The notes beneath the pieces are model-generated. The model was not told the DNA's origin and made no database searches. It saw nothing but the letters and a program-made list of their open reading frames with translations. This document shows positions 13,965 through 22,401 of a stretch of 29,823 bases of DNA, in pieces (the stretch's first letter is position 1; each line of letters opens with the position of its first letter). The position numbers and the translations under genes were made by a program. This DNA is from Peptoniphilus sp034090345 (GTDB lineage: Bacteria; Bacillota; Clostridia; Tissierellales; Peptoniphilaceae): NCBI RefSeq assembly GCF_034090345.1, contig NZ_JAXDSS010000011.1, positions 1-29,823 of the forward strand. Direction: 5' to 3'.

Positions 13965-13992
13965 AAGTGGGACATCGAAGGATGTTCCACTT
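13965..13992 (+). other. Stable hairpin upstream of the HNH gene
   Basis: Arms 13965-13976 and 13981-13992 pair over 12 bp with one G-U pair, loop GAAG. It is followed by only a weak T run, so it is probably an mRNA leader hairpin or a partial terminator separating early and late transcripts. Confidence 0.6.
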
Positions 13993-14009
13993 ATTTGTTA
14001 GGAGCAGCT

Positions 14010-14705
14010 ATGAATAATTACAACAGGAAGAAATGGAAAGTTAAAGCCAGCGTTATAAAGAAACGTGATAATTATGAATGCCAAGAGTGTAAACGCAGAG
14101 GGATTAAGACTGATGCTGAATGTGTACATCATATAAATCCGGCGAAAGATAGACCAGATTTATTTTGGGATAATAAAAATCTAATAAGTCTTTGTAACAA
14201 TTGCCATGGGAAAATGCACAACAGACACAATGATACTCTTACTAAACTTGGTAGATGGTATAAGAACTTATATCTAAGAGGTGGAAGTAATATGTTAACT
14301 AAGATACGGTTTATAGTTGGAGCTCCTTGCAGTGGCAAGTCTACATACGTAAGAGAGCATGCCGGGAAGAATGATATTGTATTTGATTATGATGAGATAG
14401 TAAAAGCATTAAGCTTTAATGACTTACACAACAACAATCCAAACATGATTGATTATGTATTAGACATACGAGATTTAATACTTAAACGATTAGAGATGGA
14501 GGATAGGTTCGATACTGCTTGGATAATAACAACTTGGATGCCTGAAAGCTTTTATAATTATTATTTATACGCACCAGAGGTTATCAAAATGACAACAGGT
14601 AAAGAAGAATGTTTAAAAAGATTGATAAATAATCCTGAAAAAAGAAATTTTGAAGAAAATAAAAGACTGATTGAGGAATATTTTCAGAAAAAAGCCCCCC
14701 TATGA
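14010..14705 (+). CDS. HNH endonuclease joined to P-loop kinase
   Basis: A 231-residue frame with two domains. Residues 1-90 form an HNH nuclease: zinc cysteines C24, C27, C62 and C65, with H40-H41 and HGKMH (66-70). Phage HNH proteins beside terminase are needed for DNA cleavage at packaging. Residues about 95-231 form a P-loop kinase/NTPase with Walker A GAPCSGKST (104-112), followed by VFDYDEIV. An internal ATG at 14292 (M95) has AGAGGTGG 7 bases upstream, so the kinase may also be made alone. I start the gene at ATG 14010 (AGGAG upstream); an in-frame TTG at 13995 is less likely. Confidence 0.85.
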   Translation: MNNYNRKKWKVKASVIKKRDNYECQECKRRGIKTDAECVHHINPAKDRPDLFWDNKNLISLCNNCHGKMHNRHNDTLTKLGRWYKNLYLRGGSNMLTKIRFIVGAPCSGKSTYVREHAGKNDIVFDYDEIVKALSFNDLHNNNPNMIDYVLDIRDLILKRLEMEDRFDTAWIITTWMPESFYNYYLYAPEVIKMTTGKEECLKRLINNPEKRNFEENKRLIEEYFQKKAPL

Positions 14706-14790
14706 TGTGACACTTTAGTGTGTAGGGGTCAACGATGTAAGGGGTAAGTATTTCCAACTCTGATGGAGTTGTTGAAATGGGGGTATAACC
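14697..14790. other. Hairpin-rich gap before terminase, candidate cos region
   Basis: This gap holds CCCCTA/TAGGGG (14697-14702, 14723-14728) enclosing ACACT-TT-AGTGT, a CAACTC/GAGTTG stem near 14754, and GGGT-ATA-ACCC near 14784. Phages with an HNH gene beside terminase are usually cos phages, and cos lies near terS. The exact nick site cannot be seen. Confidence 0.35.
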
Positions 14791-14829
14791 CAAAAATAAT
14801 AAAAATTGGCTTTGGAAGGAGGTATAGAA

Positions 14830-15195
14830 ATGGCAAATAGTAAAACATTAGTAAGTTATAAAAGACAAATAATAAAAATGATGAAACAAGTTGAAACGTA
14901 CAATAAAGCTTTTGACGTTACGATAGATACTTTTGCGAAAATAGTTTTTGATTATAATAAATTAGTTGATGAATTTGAAAAAAGTGGAGCAGAAATAACT
15001 GTAGAACACACAAATAAAAATGGTTCAACAAACATAATTAAAAACCCACTATACCAATCCATAGAAAAACTAAGAACAGACTTAATCACATACGCGAGGG
15101 AACTTGGTTTAACGCCAGCCGGATTGAAAAAGTTAAATCAAAAAATAGAGGAAAAGCCAAAATCGGCTTTAGATGATTTGTTATCGAAAATGTAA
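14830..15195 (+). CDS. terS: Terminase small subunit (P27 family)
   Basis: A 121-residue P27-type small terminase: it recognises phage DNA and recruits the large subunit for packaging. An N-terminal helical DNA-binding part is followed by a conserved C-terminal region (SIEKLRTDLITYARELGLTP, about 78-98) typical of the family. The ATG at 14830 has AAGGAGG 7-8 bases upstream; an in-frame TTG at 14806 lacks one. Its last codons overlap the open frame of the large subunit (from 15177). Confidence 0.88.
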   Translation: MANSKTLVSYKRQIIKMMKQVETYNKAFDVTIDTFAKIVFDYNKLVDEFEKSGAEITVEHTNKNGSTNIIKNPLYQSIEKLRTDLITYARELGLTPAGLKKLNQKIEEKPKSALDDLLSKM

Positions 15196-15419
15196 ATTTA
15201 AAAATCGTAAACGAATACGTTGATTCGATTTTATCCGGCAAAAAAATAGCTTGCAAAGAATTAAAGCAAACATGTCAACGATTTAAAGACGATTTAAAAA
15301 ATGATAAATACGAATTAAGGACTAAAGACCCTGAATTTGTTATAAAAATAATTGAAGGAGTATTCAAGCATGCTGAAGGTGAAAAGCTGGATGGCACACC
15401 ACTTGCTAATACTCCTTTT
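15177..15419 (+). other. N-terminal coding extension of terL without canonical start
   Basis: The large-terminase frame is open from 15177, after a TGA at 15174, to the first TTG at 15420. It encodes about 81 residues that look like genuine terminase N-terminus (VNEYVDSILSGKK, then EGEKLDGTPLANTPF leading into LLEPWQKF). No ATG, GTG or TTG occurs in frame. The small-subunit frame overlaps it at 15177-15195 in the +1 relation, with ATG at 15190 immediately followed by its stop TAA. The start may be a rare codon (ATT, ATA, ATC or CTG), a frameshift from terS, or it may have been lost by an indel. Confidence 0.8.
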
Positions 15420-16907
15420 TTGTTAGAACCTTGGCAGAAATTCATTGTTTACAATTTAGTTGGATTTTATCACAAAGGTACAAATCTAAGAAAATACAAA
15501 GAAGCTTTTATAATGATTCCACGTAAAAATGGTAAAACAAGGTTTGCTGGAGCATTAGCTTTTGCACTAGCATTACTTGAAAGAAAATCATCAGCTAGAG
15601 TATTTATGGTGGGAGCAGTATTAAAAGAAGCACTACAATCATTTAATTTCATAGTTGAAAATATAAAAATGATGGGCGAAAGAGATAATTTTCACATAAT
15701 AGACAATAATAATGCTCATACAATAGACAGAAAATTTTCAGACGGTTCTATGTATTTTGAAGCTTTAGTTGATAGAGATTCGTTGCTCGGCAATATATTC
15801 ATAATGGATGAGTTGCACGAATATAAAAATTCTATAAAATACGACAGAATGAAAAAAGCCAGTAGGTCATATTCTAATAAATTAATAATTGGAATCACAA
15901 CTGGTGGACATGATATGAATTCATTCTGCTATAACAGATTTTTATATTGCAAAAAAATAATTAATAAAAATACAACAACAAACAAATATGAGGTAGAAGA
16001 TGACCAATATTTTGTATTTATTTCTAAAGCAGACCAAAATGAAGATGGAAGCGTAGACTTTACAAATCCAAAAATCCACGAAATGGCAAGTCCAAACTAT
16101 GGTGTGACCATTAGGCCTACTGACATTATGACAGACGCATTACAGGCGCAAAATGACCCTCAGACGAGAAAAGAATTTCTAGCTAAAGATATGAATGTAT
16201 ACACATCAAGCATTAAATCATATTTCAACTTAGATACATTTAAAAATAGTGACAGAAAATACAATTGGACTTTAGAGCAATTAATAAAACTCAATATAGA
16301 TTGGTTTGGTGGAGCTGACTTATCTAAAATGCATGACTTAACAGCTGGCGCACTTTATGGAACTTATAAAGATATAGATATAGTTGTTACACACGCATTT
16401 TTCCCAGTGACAAGAGCTCATTTAAAAGCGGATGAAGATAACATTCCATTATTTCAGTGGCAGGATGAGGGAAATTTAACAATGACTAATGGAGATATAA
16501 CAAATCACGCTGACATTGTTAAATGGTTTATAGAAATGAGAAAAAAAGGATTTAAAATCAAACAAATCGGTTTTGATAGAAAGTTTGGCGAAGAATTTTA
16601 TTTAATGATGAAAAAAGAAAGATTTAACATCATAGACGAGCCACAACTTTTTATAAATAAATCAAAAGGATTTAGAAGAATTGAGCAAAAAGCAATAGCA
16701 GGAAAATTATATTATGCGCACTCAAGCGCGTATGAATATTGTGTGGAAAATGTACATGGCATAGAAAAGACAGACGATATGATACAGTATGAAAAAGTAA
16801 TGCCAAATATGAGAATAGACCTTTTTGACGCAAGTGTATTTTCAGCTTGTAGATTAATAGGAAATTTAGAAAAATCAAACAATGCCAAAAAATGGCTAGA
16901 GGGGTGA
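15420..16907 (+). CDS. terL: Terminase large subunit
   Basis: The packaging motor: ATPase plus nuclease. From the first canonical start (TTG 15420) the product is 495 residues; counting the in-frame upstream extension it would be about 575, the family's usual size. Walker A is PRKNGKT (34-40), Walker B is IFIMDE (126-131), followed by the coupling region GITTGGHD. The nuclease domain begins near GGADLSKMHDLTAG (about 292-305), and DLFDAS near the end carries another acidic residue. The TTG has no ribosome site, so it is unlikely to be the real start. It is followed 4 bases later by portal. Confidence 0.93.
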   Translation: MLEPWQKFIVYNLVGFYHKGTNLRKYKEAFIMIPRKNGKTRFAGALAFALALLERKSSARVFMVGAVLKEALQSFNFIVENIKMMGERDNFHIIDNNNAHTIDRKFSDGSMYFEALVDRDSLLGNIFIMDELHEYKNSIKYDRMKKASRSYSNKLIIGITTGGHDMNSFCYNRFLYCKKIINKNTTTNKYEVEDDQYFVFISKADQNEDGSVDFTNPKIHEMASPNYGVTIRPTDIMTDALQAQNDPQTRKEFLAKDMNVYTSSIKSYFNLDTFKNSDRKYNWTLEQLIKLNIDWFGGADLSKMHDLTAGALYGTYKDIDIVVTHAFFPVTRAHLKADEDNIPLFQWQDEGNLTMTNGDITNHADIVKWFIEMRKKGFKIKQIGFDRKFGEEFYLMMKKERFNIIDEPQLFINKSKGFRRIEQKAIAGKLYYAHSSAYEYCVENVHGIEKTDDMIQYEKVMPNMRIDLFDASVFSACRLIGNLEKSNNAKKWLEG

Positions 16908-16911
16908 TTAA

Positions 16912-18105
16912 ATGAACAGAAATAAAAGGAAAAACAAAAGAAAAACGAGAGCAGAACCACTAACACCAACTCAAGCTTGGTTCATATCAGACGGAGACAG
17001 TGAAGGACTATGCGTTAAAGGATATACTAAACTTTCAGACAATCCGGAAGTTAGAATGGGGATTGAACGAATAGCTGATTTAATATCAACAATGACAATT
17101 TATTTAATGGAAAATGGCGAAGGTGGAGATATACGTTTAAAAAATGAGCTATCAAGAAAAATAGATATCGAGCCATATAAATATATGACCCGTCAACAAT
17201 GGGTGTCTTGGATTGTTAAAGAGTTGATTTTAAATGGAAATGCGATTGTATATCCAAAAATAAAAAATAATATCATAGATGATTTAACTCCAATTCCAAA
17301 TAGCAAACACTCTTTATTCGATTTAGAGAGTGGTGGATATTATGCAATGATAAATGGCAAAAAATACAGCTATGATGAAATATTGCATTTTAGAATAAAC
17401 CCAAATGCTGAAAGGCCTTGGATTGGCGAAAGCTATAGAGTTGTATTGAGTGATGTTGTTAAAAATTTAAAACAAGCAGCACATACAACTAATCAATTTA
17501 TGAGTAATAAAATTATTCCGAATCTTATCATCAAAGTAGATGCTTTGACAGAAGAACTAATTTCAAAAAGTGGCAAAGAGAAAGTTTATGATAAATACAT
17601 TTCTGCAAGTAAAGCAGGTGAACCTTGGATAATACCAGCAGATTTGATAGATGTACAACAAGTTAAGCCGCTTACGTTAAATGATATAGCAATAAAAGAC
17701 ACAATTGAATTAGACAAAAAAACAGTAGCAGGCATTCTTGGAATACCTGTTTTTTTATTAGGGCTTGGAACATTTAACGAAAAAGAATACAACAATTTCA
17801 TTCAAACCAGGATAAGGACGATTGCAACTGCGATAGAACAAGAGTTGACTATGAAGCTTTTGTATTCGCCTAAACTCTACTTCAAATTTAACGTAAAAAG
17901 TTTATATTCATACTCCATAAAGGACATAAGTAATGTATACACAAATTTATATACACGTGGAGTTGTTACTGGGAATGAAGTTAGAGCAATGCTTGACATG
18001 TCACCAATGGAATCTCTGAATGAGTTAATAATTTTAGAAAACTTTATACCAGCAGACAAAATTGGGAATCAAGAAAAATTGAACGGAGGTGAAACAAGTG
18101 ATTAA
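16912..18105 (+). CDS. Portal protein (HK97 family)
   Basis: A 397-residue portal that forms the dodecameric ring through which DNA enters the head. Family features include the early segment RMGIERIADLISTMTIYLME (about 48-67), YDEILHFRINPN near 157, and the C-terminal GTFNEKEYNNFIQTRIRTIA region (about 286-305). GGGGTG precedes the ATG by 5 bases. Its 3' end overlaps the protease start by 8 bases. Confidence 0.95.
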   Translation: MNRNKRKNKRKTRAEPLTPTQAWFISDGDSEGLCVKGYTKLSDNPEVRMGIERIADLISTMTIYLMENGEGGDIRLKNELSRKIDIEPYKYMTRQQWVSWIVKELILNGNAIVYPKIKNNIIDDLTPIPNSKHSLFDLESGGYYAMINGKKYSYDEILHFRINPNAERPWIGESYRVVLSDVVKNLKQAAHTTNQFMSNKIIPNLIIKVDALTEELISKSGKEKVYDKYISASKAGEPWIIPADLIDVQQVKPLTLNDIAIKDTIELDKKTVAGILGIPVFLLGLGTFNEKEYNNFIQTRIRTIATAIEQELTMKLLYSPKLYFKFNVKSLYSYSIKDISNVYTNLYTRGVVTGNEVRAMLDMSPMESLNELIILENFIPADKIGNQEKLNGGETSD

Positions 18106-18667
18106 ACACATAAGAACAATGCAGTCAGATTTGCAACTTAGAGAAGAACAAGAAGAAATGATAATTTCAGGCTATTTTGCAATTTTTAATCAAAAAACAG
18201 AATTGTATAAAGATGTATTTGAAGAAATAGCACCAGAAGCATTTAACAATTCATTAGATGCAGATGTAAGAGCACTGATAAATCATGAAACAAAAGCTGT
18301 GCTTGGAAGAACAAAAGCAGGAACACTCGAACTAAAGACTGATGATAAAGGTTTATTTGGAACAATAAGAATAAATCCAAAAGACACCGAAGCTGTGAAT
18401 TTATACGAACGTGTAAAGCGTGGTGATGTAAATCAATGTAGCTTTGGTTTTTTTATTACAGATGAAGAAGTTGAGCATAAAGAAGGAAAATCATACTGGC
18501 GAATAAATGGTGTAGAACTTTATGAAGTATCGGTTTGTACTTTCCCAGCTTACGAAAATACTGGTGTTGAAGCTAGAGAAAAACAAGAACAAGAAACGTC
18601 ATTGAGACGTTGGAAAACTTTGACAAAGGAGAAATTAAACAATGCTAAAAATAATAATGTTGAATAA
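18098..18667 (+). CDS. Prohead serine protease (HK97/U35 family)
   Basis: A 189-residue maturation protease that cuts capsid protein scaffolding domains. Catalytic residues are H63 in LINHE and S115 in QCSFGF; an acidic residue follows in VELYEVSVC. The start is GTG at 18098: GGAGG ends 8 bases upstream. An in-frame GTG at 18089 lies within the ribosome site. Its 3' end overlaps the capsid gene by 26 bases, in the usual portal-protease-capsid order. Confidence 0.95.
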   Translation: MIKHIRTMQSDLQLREEQEEMIISGYFAIFNQKTELYKDVFEEIAPEAFNNSLDADVRALINHETKAVLGRTKAGTLELKTDDKGLFGTIRINPKDTEAVNLYERVKRGDVNQCSFGFFITDEEVEHKEGKSYWRINGVELYEVSVCTFPAYENTGVEAREKQEQETSLRRWKTLTKEKLNNAKNNNVE

Positions 18668-20018
18668 AAGAAAGAAAGATTTAGTTGCAGAACTAGAAGA
18701 ACTTAGAGTTGAAAAAGCTAAGTTTGAAACGAGAGAAAAAGATATCGAAGCAGCTATAGACGAAGCTCAAACAGAAGAAGAAAAACAAGCTGTTGAAGAT
18801 GAAATTGTAAAATTTGAAGAGGACAAAACATCTGTAGGAACAAAAGAAACAGAGCTTGAAGGAAAGATAAAAGAAATAGATGATGAGTTAAAAGAACTTG
18901 AAGAAAAAGGAAATCAAGTTGAAAAAAATGAAGACATTGAGGAAGAAAGAGGAGGACTAAAAATCATGGAAAAAAGAGAAATGTTTGGTGGATTAACAAG
19001 AGCAGAAGTTGTTGAACTTACAAAGAGAGAAGATGTTAAAAACTTCTTTGGCGAAGTTAGAAACATGAAACTACAAACAAGAGGAGTGAAAAATACAGAG
19101 CTTGTAATTCCACAAACATTAGTTGGAATATTGAGAGAAAATGTTCACAAATACTCTAAGTTGTTAACAAAAGTTTGGTTAAGACCACTTAAAGGAAGAG
19201 CGAGAGCTACAATTGCAGGTACTATTCCTGAAGCGGTTTGGACAGAAGCTTGCGGCAAATTAAATGAACTTGATTTTGGATTTAACTTTGTAGAAGTTGA
19301 AGGATATAAAGTTGGTGGATTTATTCCAGTTTGTAATGCAACATTAGAAGATGCAACAGACGTTGATTTATACAATGAAATAATGTACATGCTAGCACAA
19401 GCAATCGGATTAGCGATTGATAAAGCAATACTTTATGGAACAGGAAAGAAAATGCCGGTTGGAATAGTTACAAGTTTGGCTCAAAAGGTACAACCAGAAA
19501 ATCATACAGATAAAATGAGAAAATGGGTTGATTTATCAACCACAAACATACTTCAAGTTGAAGGAGATACACCTGAAAAATTATTTGGGGATTTAATGGT
19601 TAAAACAGCAGTTGCTAAATCTGATTTTGCTGTAGGAAATAGATTTTTCATAATGAATGAAACAACATATCTAACAATACAATCCAAAATGTTAAACTTT
19701 AATGCAGCAGGAGTAATTGTAAGTGGAATGAATTTGACAATGCCAATAATCGGTGGCGAAGTAATACTATTACCTTTTGTTCCAAATGGTGATGTGATAA
19801 CTGGGTATGGCGGACTTTACTTGCTTGTAGAAAGAGCTGGAATGCAACTTGCAGTATCTGAGCATGTACAATTTATCGAAGACAACACAGTATTTAAAGG
19901 CACAGCAAGATATGATGGTAAACCAGTAATCAGAGAAGGCTTTGCAGTTTTAAATGTTACAGGACAAGCGCCAACAACAACTCTTGAATTTGTAAAAGAT
20001 AAAGCTGCTGAAATTTAA
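18642..20018 (+). CDS. Major capsid protein (HK97 fold)
   Basis: A 458-residue capsid precursor. Residues about 8-100 form a charged coiled coil, the delta (scaffold) domain, removed by the protease at maturation. The HK97 fold starts after about 110 (LVIPQTLVGILRE; AIDKAILYGTG). Stop is followed by the small connector genes. The ATG at 18642 has AAGGAG 10 bases upstream. An in-frame ATG at 18966 (M109) is preceded by GGAGG 10 bases away, so a form without the delta domain could also be translated. Confidence 0.95.
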   Translation: MLKIIMLNKRKKDLVAELEELRVEKAKFETREKDIEAAIDEAQTEEEKQAVEDEIVKFEEDKTSVGTKETELEGKIKEIDDELKELEEKGNQVEKNEDIEEERGGLKIMEKREMFGGLTRAEVVELTKREDVKNFFGEVRNMKLQTRGVKNTELVIPQTLVGILRENVHKYSKLLTKVWLRPLKGRARATIAGTIPEAVWTEACGKLNELDFGFNFVEVEGYKVGGFIPVCNATLEDATDVDLYNEIMYMLAQAIGLAIDKAILYGTGKKMPVGIVTSLAQKVQPENHTDKMRKWVDLSTTNILQVEGDTPEKLFGDLMVKTAVAKSDFAVGNRFFIMNETTYLTIQSKMLNFNAAGVIVSGMNLTMPIIGGEVILLPFVPNGDVITGYGGLYLLVERAGMQLAVSEHVQFIEDNTVFKGTARYDGKPVIREGFAVLNVTGQAPTTTLEFVKDKAAEI

Positions 20019-20031
20019 TGAGGTGTAAATA

Positions 20032-20241
20032 ATGAAAGTTAGAGCATTAAAAGAATTTAAAGATTTAAAAGAAAATGTCGTTCGCATGCCGGGCGACATT
20101 TTTACTTGCACTAAAGAAAGATTTGAAGAAATGAAAACTGGTTTAAGAAAATTTTGTTTAGAGTGCGAGTGGGTTGAGGAAGTGAAAGAAAATGGAAGCA
20201 CTAAAGCTGGTAAAAGCTCAACTAGGGATAACAATAAATAG
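20032..20241 (+). CDS. Small head-region protein
   Basis: A 69-residue protein beginning MKVRALKEFKDLKEN, then MPGDIF and ERFEEM. Short proteins with this opening commonly follow the capsid gene in Firmicutes phages; role unknown, perhaps head decoration or connector accessory. GAGGTG precedes the ATG. Its last 50 bases overlap the next gene in another frame. Confidence 0.8.
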   Translation: MKVRALKEFKDLKENVVRMPGDIFTCTKERFEEMKTGLRKFCLECEWVEEVKENGSTKAGKSSTRDNNK

Positions 20242-20455
20242 TCGAGATGAATATTTAAAAGCTATAATCGAAGGCTGTAAAAAAGAATTGCTAAATATTC
20301 AAGGTATAAAAATTGATGAAACAATACCTGACGACTTAATGTTTTTAGTTGATTATTCGGCTTGGAGATACTCAAGCAAAGATTCAGACGCAGGAATGCC
20401 AGAACGCATTCGCTGGAGACTAAGGAATTTGTTTTTAAAAAAAGCGGGTGAGTAA
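20192..20455 (+). CDS. Head-tail connector protein (gp6-like)
   Basis: An 87-residue helical protein with the look of HK97 gp6 / gp15-type adaptors: MEALKLVKAQLGI, then DEYLKAIIEGCKKEL, and DYSAWRYSSKD. It forms a ring below the portal. GAGGAAGTG precedes the ATG, and its stop overlaps the start of the next gene (TAATG). Confidence 0.85.
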   Translation: MEALKLVKAQLGITINSRDEYLKAIIEGCKKELLNIQGIKIDETIPDDLMFLVDYSAWRYSSKDSDAGMPERIRWRLRNLFLKKAGE

Positions 20456-20763
20456 TGGCTATTTTTAATAACGAATTAACACTTATAAAAGAGAGTGAAA
20501 ATGGTAGAGATGAATATGGCAATCCGCAAACAAAAAGAGAAGAAATAACTATTTTTTGTAATGAAGAGTCTGTATATTCAAGTGAATTTTATGCGGCCGC
20601 AAATGTAGGTTTAAAACCTCAAGCGTTGCTTACAATACATGAAATAGAATATTCTGGAGAAACAGAATTGATATATAAAGACAAACTATATAGCATTTTA
20701 AGAACTTACAGAAAAGGGGATCTTTTAGAATTGATTGTAGGTGATAGCCTTGGTAGAGATTGA
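20455..20763 (+). CDS. Head closure protein (head-tail adaptor)
   Basis: A 102-residue beta-rich protein of the phage head-tail adaptor family: LTLIKESENGRDEYGNP near the N-terminus, then VYSSEFYAAA and YRKGDLLELIV. It closes the connector after packaging. Its order between gp6-like and gp10-like genes is standard. Start codon overlaps the previous stop. Confidence 0.82.
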   Translation: MAIFNNELTLIKESENGRDEYGNPQTKREEITIFCNEESVYSSEFYAAANVGLKPQALLTIHEIEYSGETELIYKDKLYSILRTYRKGDLLELIVGDSLGRD

Positions 20764-21106
20764 CATTGCAGTTGCTATAGACAAAGCACTGTCAGATTAT
20801 TCAGAAGAAGTTCAAGAAAAACTTGATAAATGTGTAGAAGAAGCTGCAAAATACGGAGCGGAAAGGCTAAAAACAGTAAGTGCATCAAAAGGTTGGAAAA
20901 ATTACTCGAAAAGTTGGGGAATAAAAAAAGATGGAAGTTCAAGGATAATTAAAAGTAGTAAAGGACAATTAACTCATCTTTTAGAGTTTGGACACGCATT
21001 AAGACAAGGTGGAAGGACAAGAGCTTTTACTCACATTAAACCAGTTGAAGATGAAGTAAATAAAAAACTAGAAAATGATGTTAAAAAGGTAATAGAGCAG
21101 ATATGA
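20750..21106 (+). CDS. HK97 gp10-like tail-completion protein
   Basis: A 118-residue protein of the HK97-gp10 family: helix KLDKCVEEAAKYGAERLK (about 29-46), GWKNYSKSWGIKK, then GQLTHLLEFGHA and a TRAFTHIKP segment. It helps join head and tail. The start is ambiguous: TTG at 20750 has AGGTGA 5 bases upstream, while a GTG at 20741 lies within that site. It overlaps the closure gene by 14 bases and the next gene by 4. Confidence 0.85.
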   Translation: MVEIDIAVAIDKALSDYSEEVQEKLDKCVEEAAKYGAERLKTVSASKGWKNYSKSWGIKKDGSSRIIKSSKGQLTHLLEFGHALRQGGRTRAFTHIKPVEDEVNKKLENDVKKVIEQI

Positions 21107-21411
21107 AAAATCCATATAACATTCTTACGATAGAGGGAATGAAAGTTGCTTATATGAAGTTCGATAAGCCGCCTAAAACTCCATATTTAATTTATTATGG
21201 CAGCGGCTCTAACAATTTCAAAGCAGACAACAAAGTTTTTAATTCTGAAAATACTTATATTGTTGAATATTACAACAATAGAAAAGATGAAAAAGAAGAA
21301 TTAAAAATTGAAAAAATATTTGATGATAACGAAATATTATGGGAAAAATCGGAAGATATATACATCGAAAAAGAAGATTTATTCTTAATTAGATATTATT
21401 TAGGAGGTTAA
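21103..21411 (+). CDS. Probable tail terminator protein
   Basis: A 102-residue protein in the place of the tail terminator, between gp10-like and major tail protein. Visible are TPYLIYYGSGSNNF and YIVEYYNNRKDEKEE, which fit the short alpha/beta fold of gpU-like proteins. Start overlaps the previous stop (ATGA). Assignment rests mostly on position. Confidence 0.75.
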   Translation: MKNPYNILTIEGMKVAYMKFDKPPKTPYLIYYGSGSNNFKADNKVFNSENTYIVEYYNNRKDEKEELKIEKIFDDNEILWEKSEDIYIEKEDLFLIRYYLGG

Positions 21412-21413
21412 TT

Positions 21414-21983
21414 ATGGCGAAAAATAAAGTTAAATTTGGTTTAAAAAATGTAGTTGTATGGCCAATCGCAGAAGCTAGTGCACAAAAAGTTACATTTGGC
21501 GAAAAAATAGTTGTGCCTGGTGCGGTAGAGTTGTCATTAAAAGCAAATGGGGACAATAACAACTTTTATGCGGACGACACTGTTTATTGGTCACAATTTT
21601 CAAACAACGGATACGAGGGCGATTTAGAAATTGCATTAATTCCAGAAGAATTTGAGATTAATATATTAGGCTTAATTAAAGATAAGAACGGAGCAATAGT
21701 AGAAGGTTCTAATGCTAAACCAAAAAACTATGCTATGGCTTTTGAATTTAGCGGAGACCAAACAGAAACAAGACACATTTTATACAACTGCTCATCTTCA
21801 AGACCAGAAGTTATTTCAAAAACTAAAGAAGATAAGATTGAAGTACAAACAGACAAAATATCTATAAATGCAGTTCCGGCGATGGACACTGGATATATAA
21901 AAGCGAAAGTAACAAAAGGACAAACTGGGTATGATGAGTTCTTAACAACTCCTTACAAAGTAGTTCCAGCAGAGGGAATATAA
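21414..21983 (+). CDS. Major tail tube protein
   Basis: A 189-residue protein of the phi13-type major tail family: NKVKFGLKNVVVWP at the N-terminus, GAVELSLKANGD, then YEGDLEIALIPEEF. It polymerises into the tail tube. GGAGG lies 7 bases before the ATG. It is followed by the G/GT chaperones, as in other siphophages. Confidence 0.92.
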   Translation: MAKNKVKFGLKNVVVWPIAEASAQKVTFGEKIVVPGAVELSLKANGDNNNFYADDTVYWSQFSNNGYEGDLEIALIPEEFEINILGLIKDKNGAIVEGSNAKPKNYAMAFEFSGDQTETRHILYNCSSSRPEVISKTKEDKIEVQTDKISINAVPAMDTGYIKAKVTKGQTGYDEFLTTPYKVVPAEGI

Positions 21984-21984
21984 T

Positions 21985-22401
21985 ATGGAAAAAGTAATAG
22001 AGATAAACGGCAGACAAGTAGCATTTAAAGCTAATGCAGCTTTTCCACTTGTGTATAAAAATCAATTCGGAAAAGACATATTGACAATCATAATGCCAAT
22101 CATCAGTGAACTTTTAAAAGGAGCTGATGAATTAATGGCAAAAAAGGAAACAATCAAGGCATCAGACTTAGGGGCGCTTTTAGAAAATGTCTACGCATTG
22201 GAACTAAACGACATATTGAGTTTAATATGGACTATGGCTAAAATTGCAGACCCAAATATTAAAGAGCCGTTAGTTTGGTTTTCGGAATTTGAAGAGTTTC
22301 CAATTTTTGATGTGGCAAAAGAATTACTAACTATATTAATTCCATCATTAGTAACTAAAAAAAAATTAACGAAAATAATGGAAGCGATAAAAACGAAATA
22401 G
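21985..22401 (+). CDS. Tail assembly chaperone G
   Basis: A 138-residue helical protein starting VIEINGRQVAFKANAAFPLVY, typical of siphophage G-type chaperones. It coats the tape measure with the GT fusion during tail assembly. It starts 1 base after the major tail stop. The A9 run at 22357-22365 near its end allows -1 slippage into the T frame. Confidence 0.88.
   Translation: MEKVIEINGRQVAFKANAAFPLVYKNQFGKDILTIIMPIISELLKGADELMAKKETIKASDLGALLENVYALELNDILSLIWTMAKIADPNIKEPLVWFSEFEEFPIFDVAKELLTILIPSLVTKKKLTKIMEAIKTK
22357..22365 (+). other. -1 frameshift slippery site (A9)
   Basis: Nine A lie in G as AAA-AAA-AAA and contain the heptamer A-AAA-AAA, suited to -1 slippage. The T frame opens at 22359, just after a TAA at 22356, so the shift must occur between here and the G stop at 22401; the A9 run is the best site. 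Confidence 0.8.

Noticed and set aside
15177..15195. Programmed -1 frameshift from terS into terL
   Set aside because: The frames overlap here but no slippery heptamer is present; pairing after a -1 shift would be poor. Kept only as one possible explanation of the missing start.
22389..22395. AAAAACG as the slippery site for GT
   Set aside because: It is not a full X-XXY-YYZ heptamer in the G frame; the A9 run upstream fits better.
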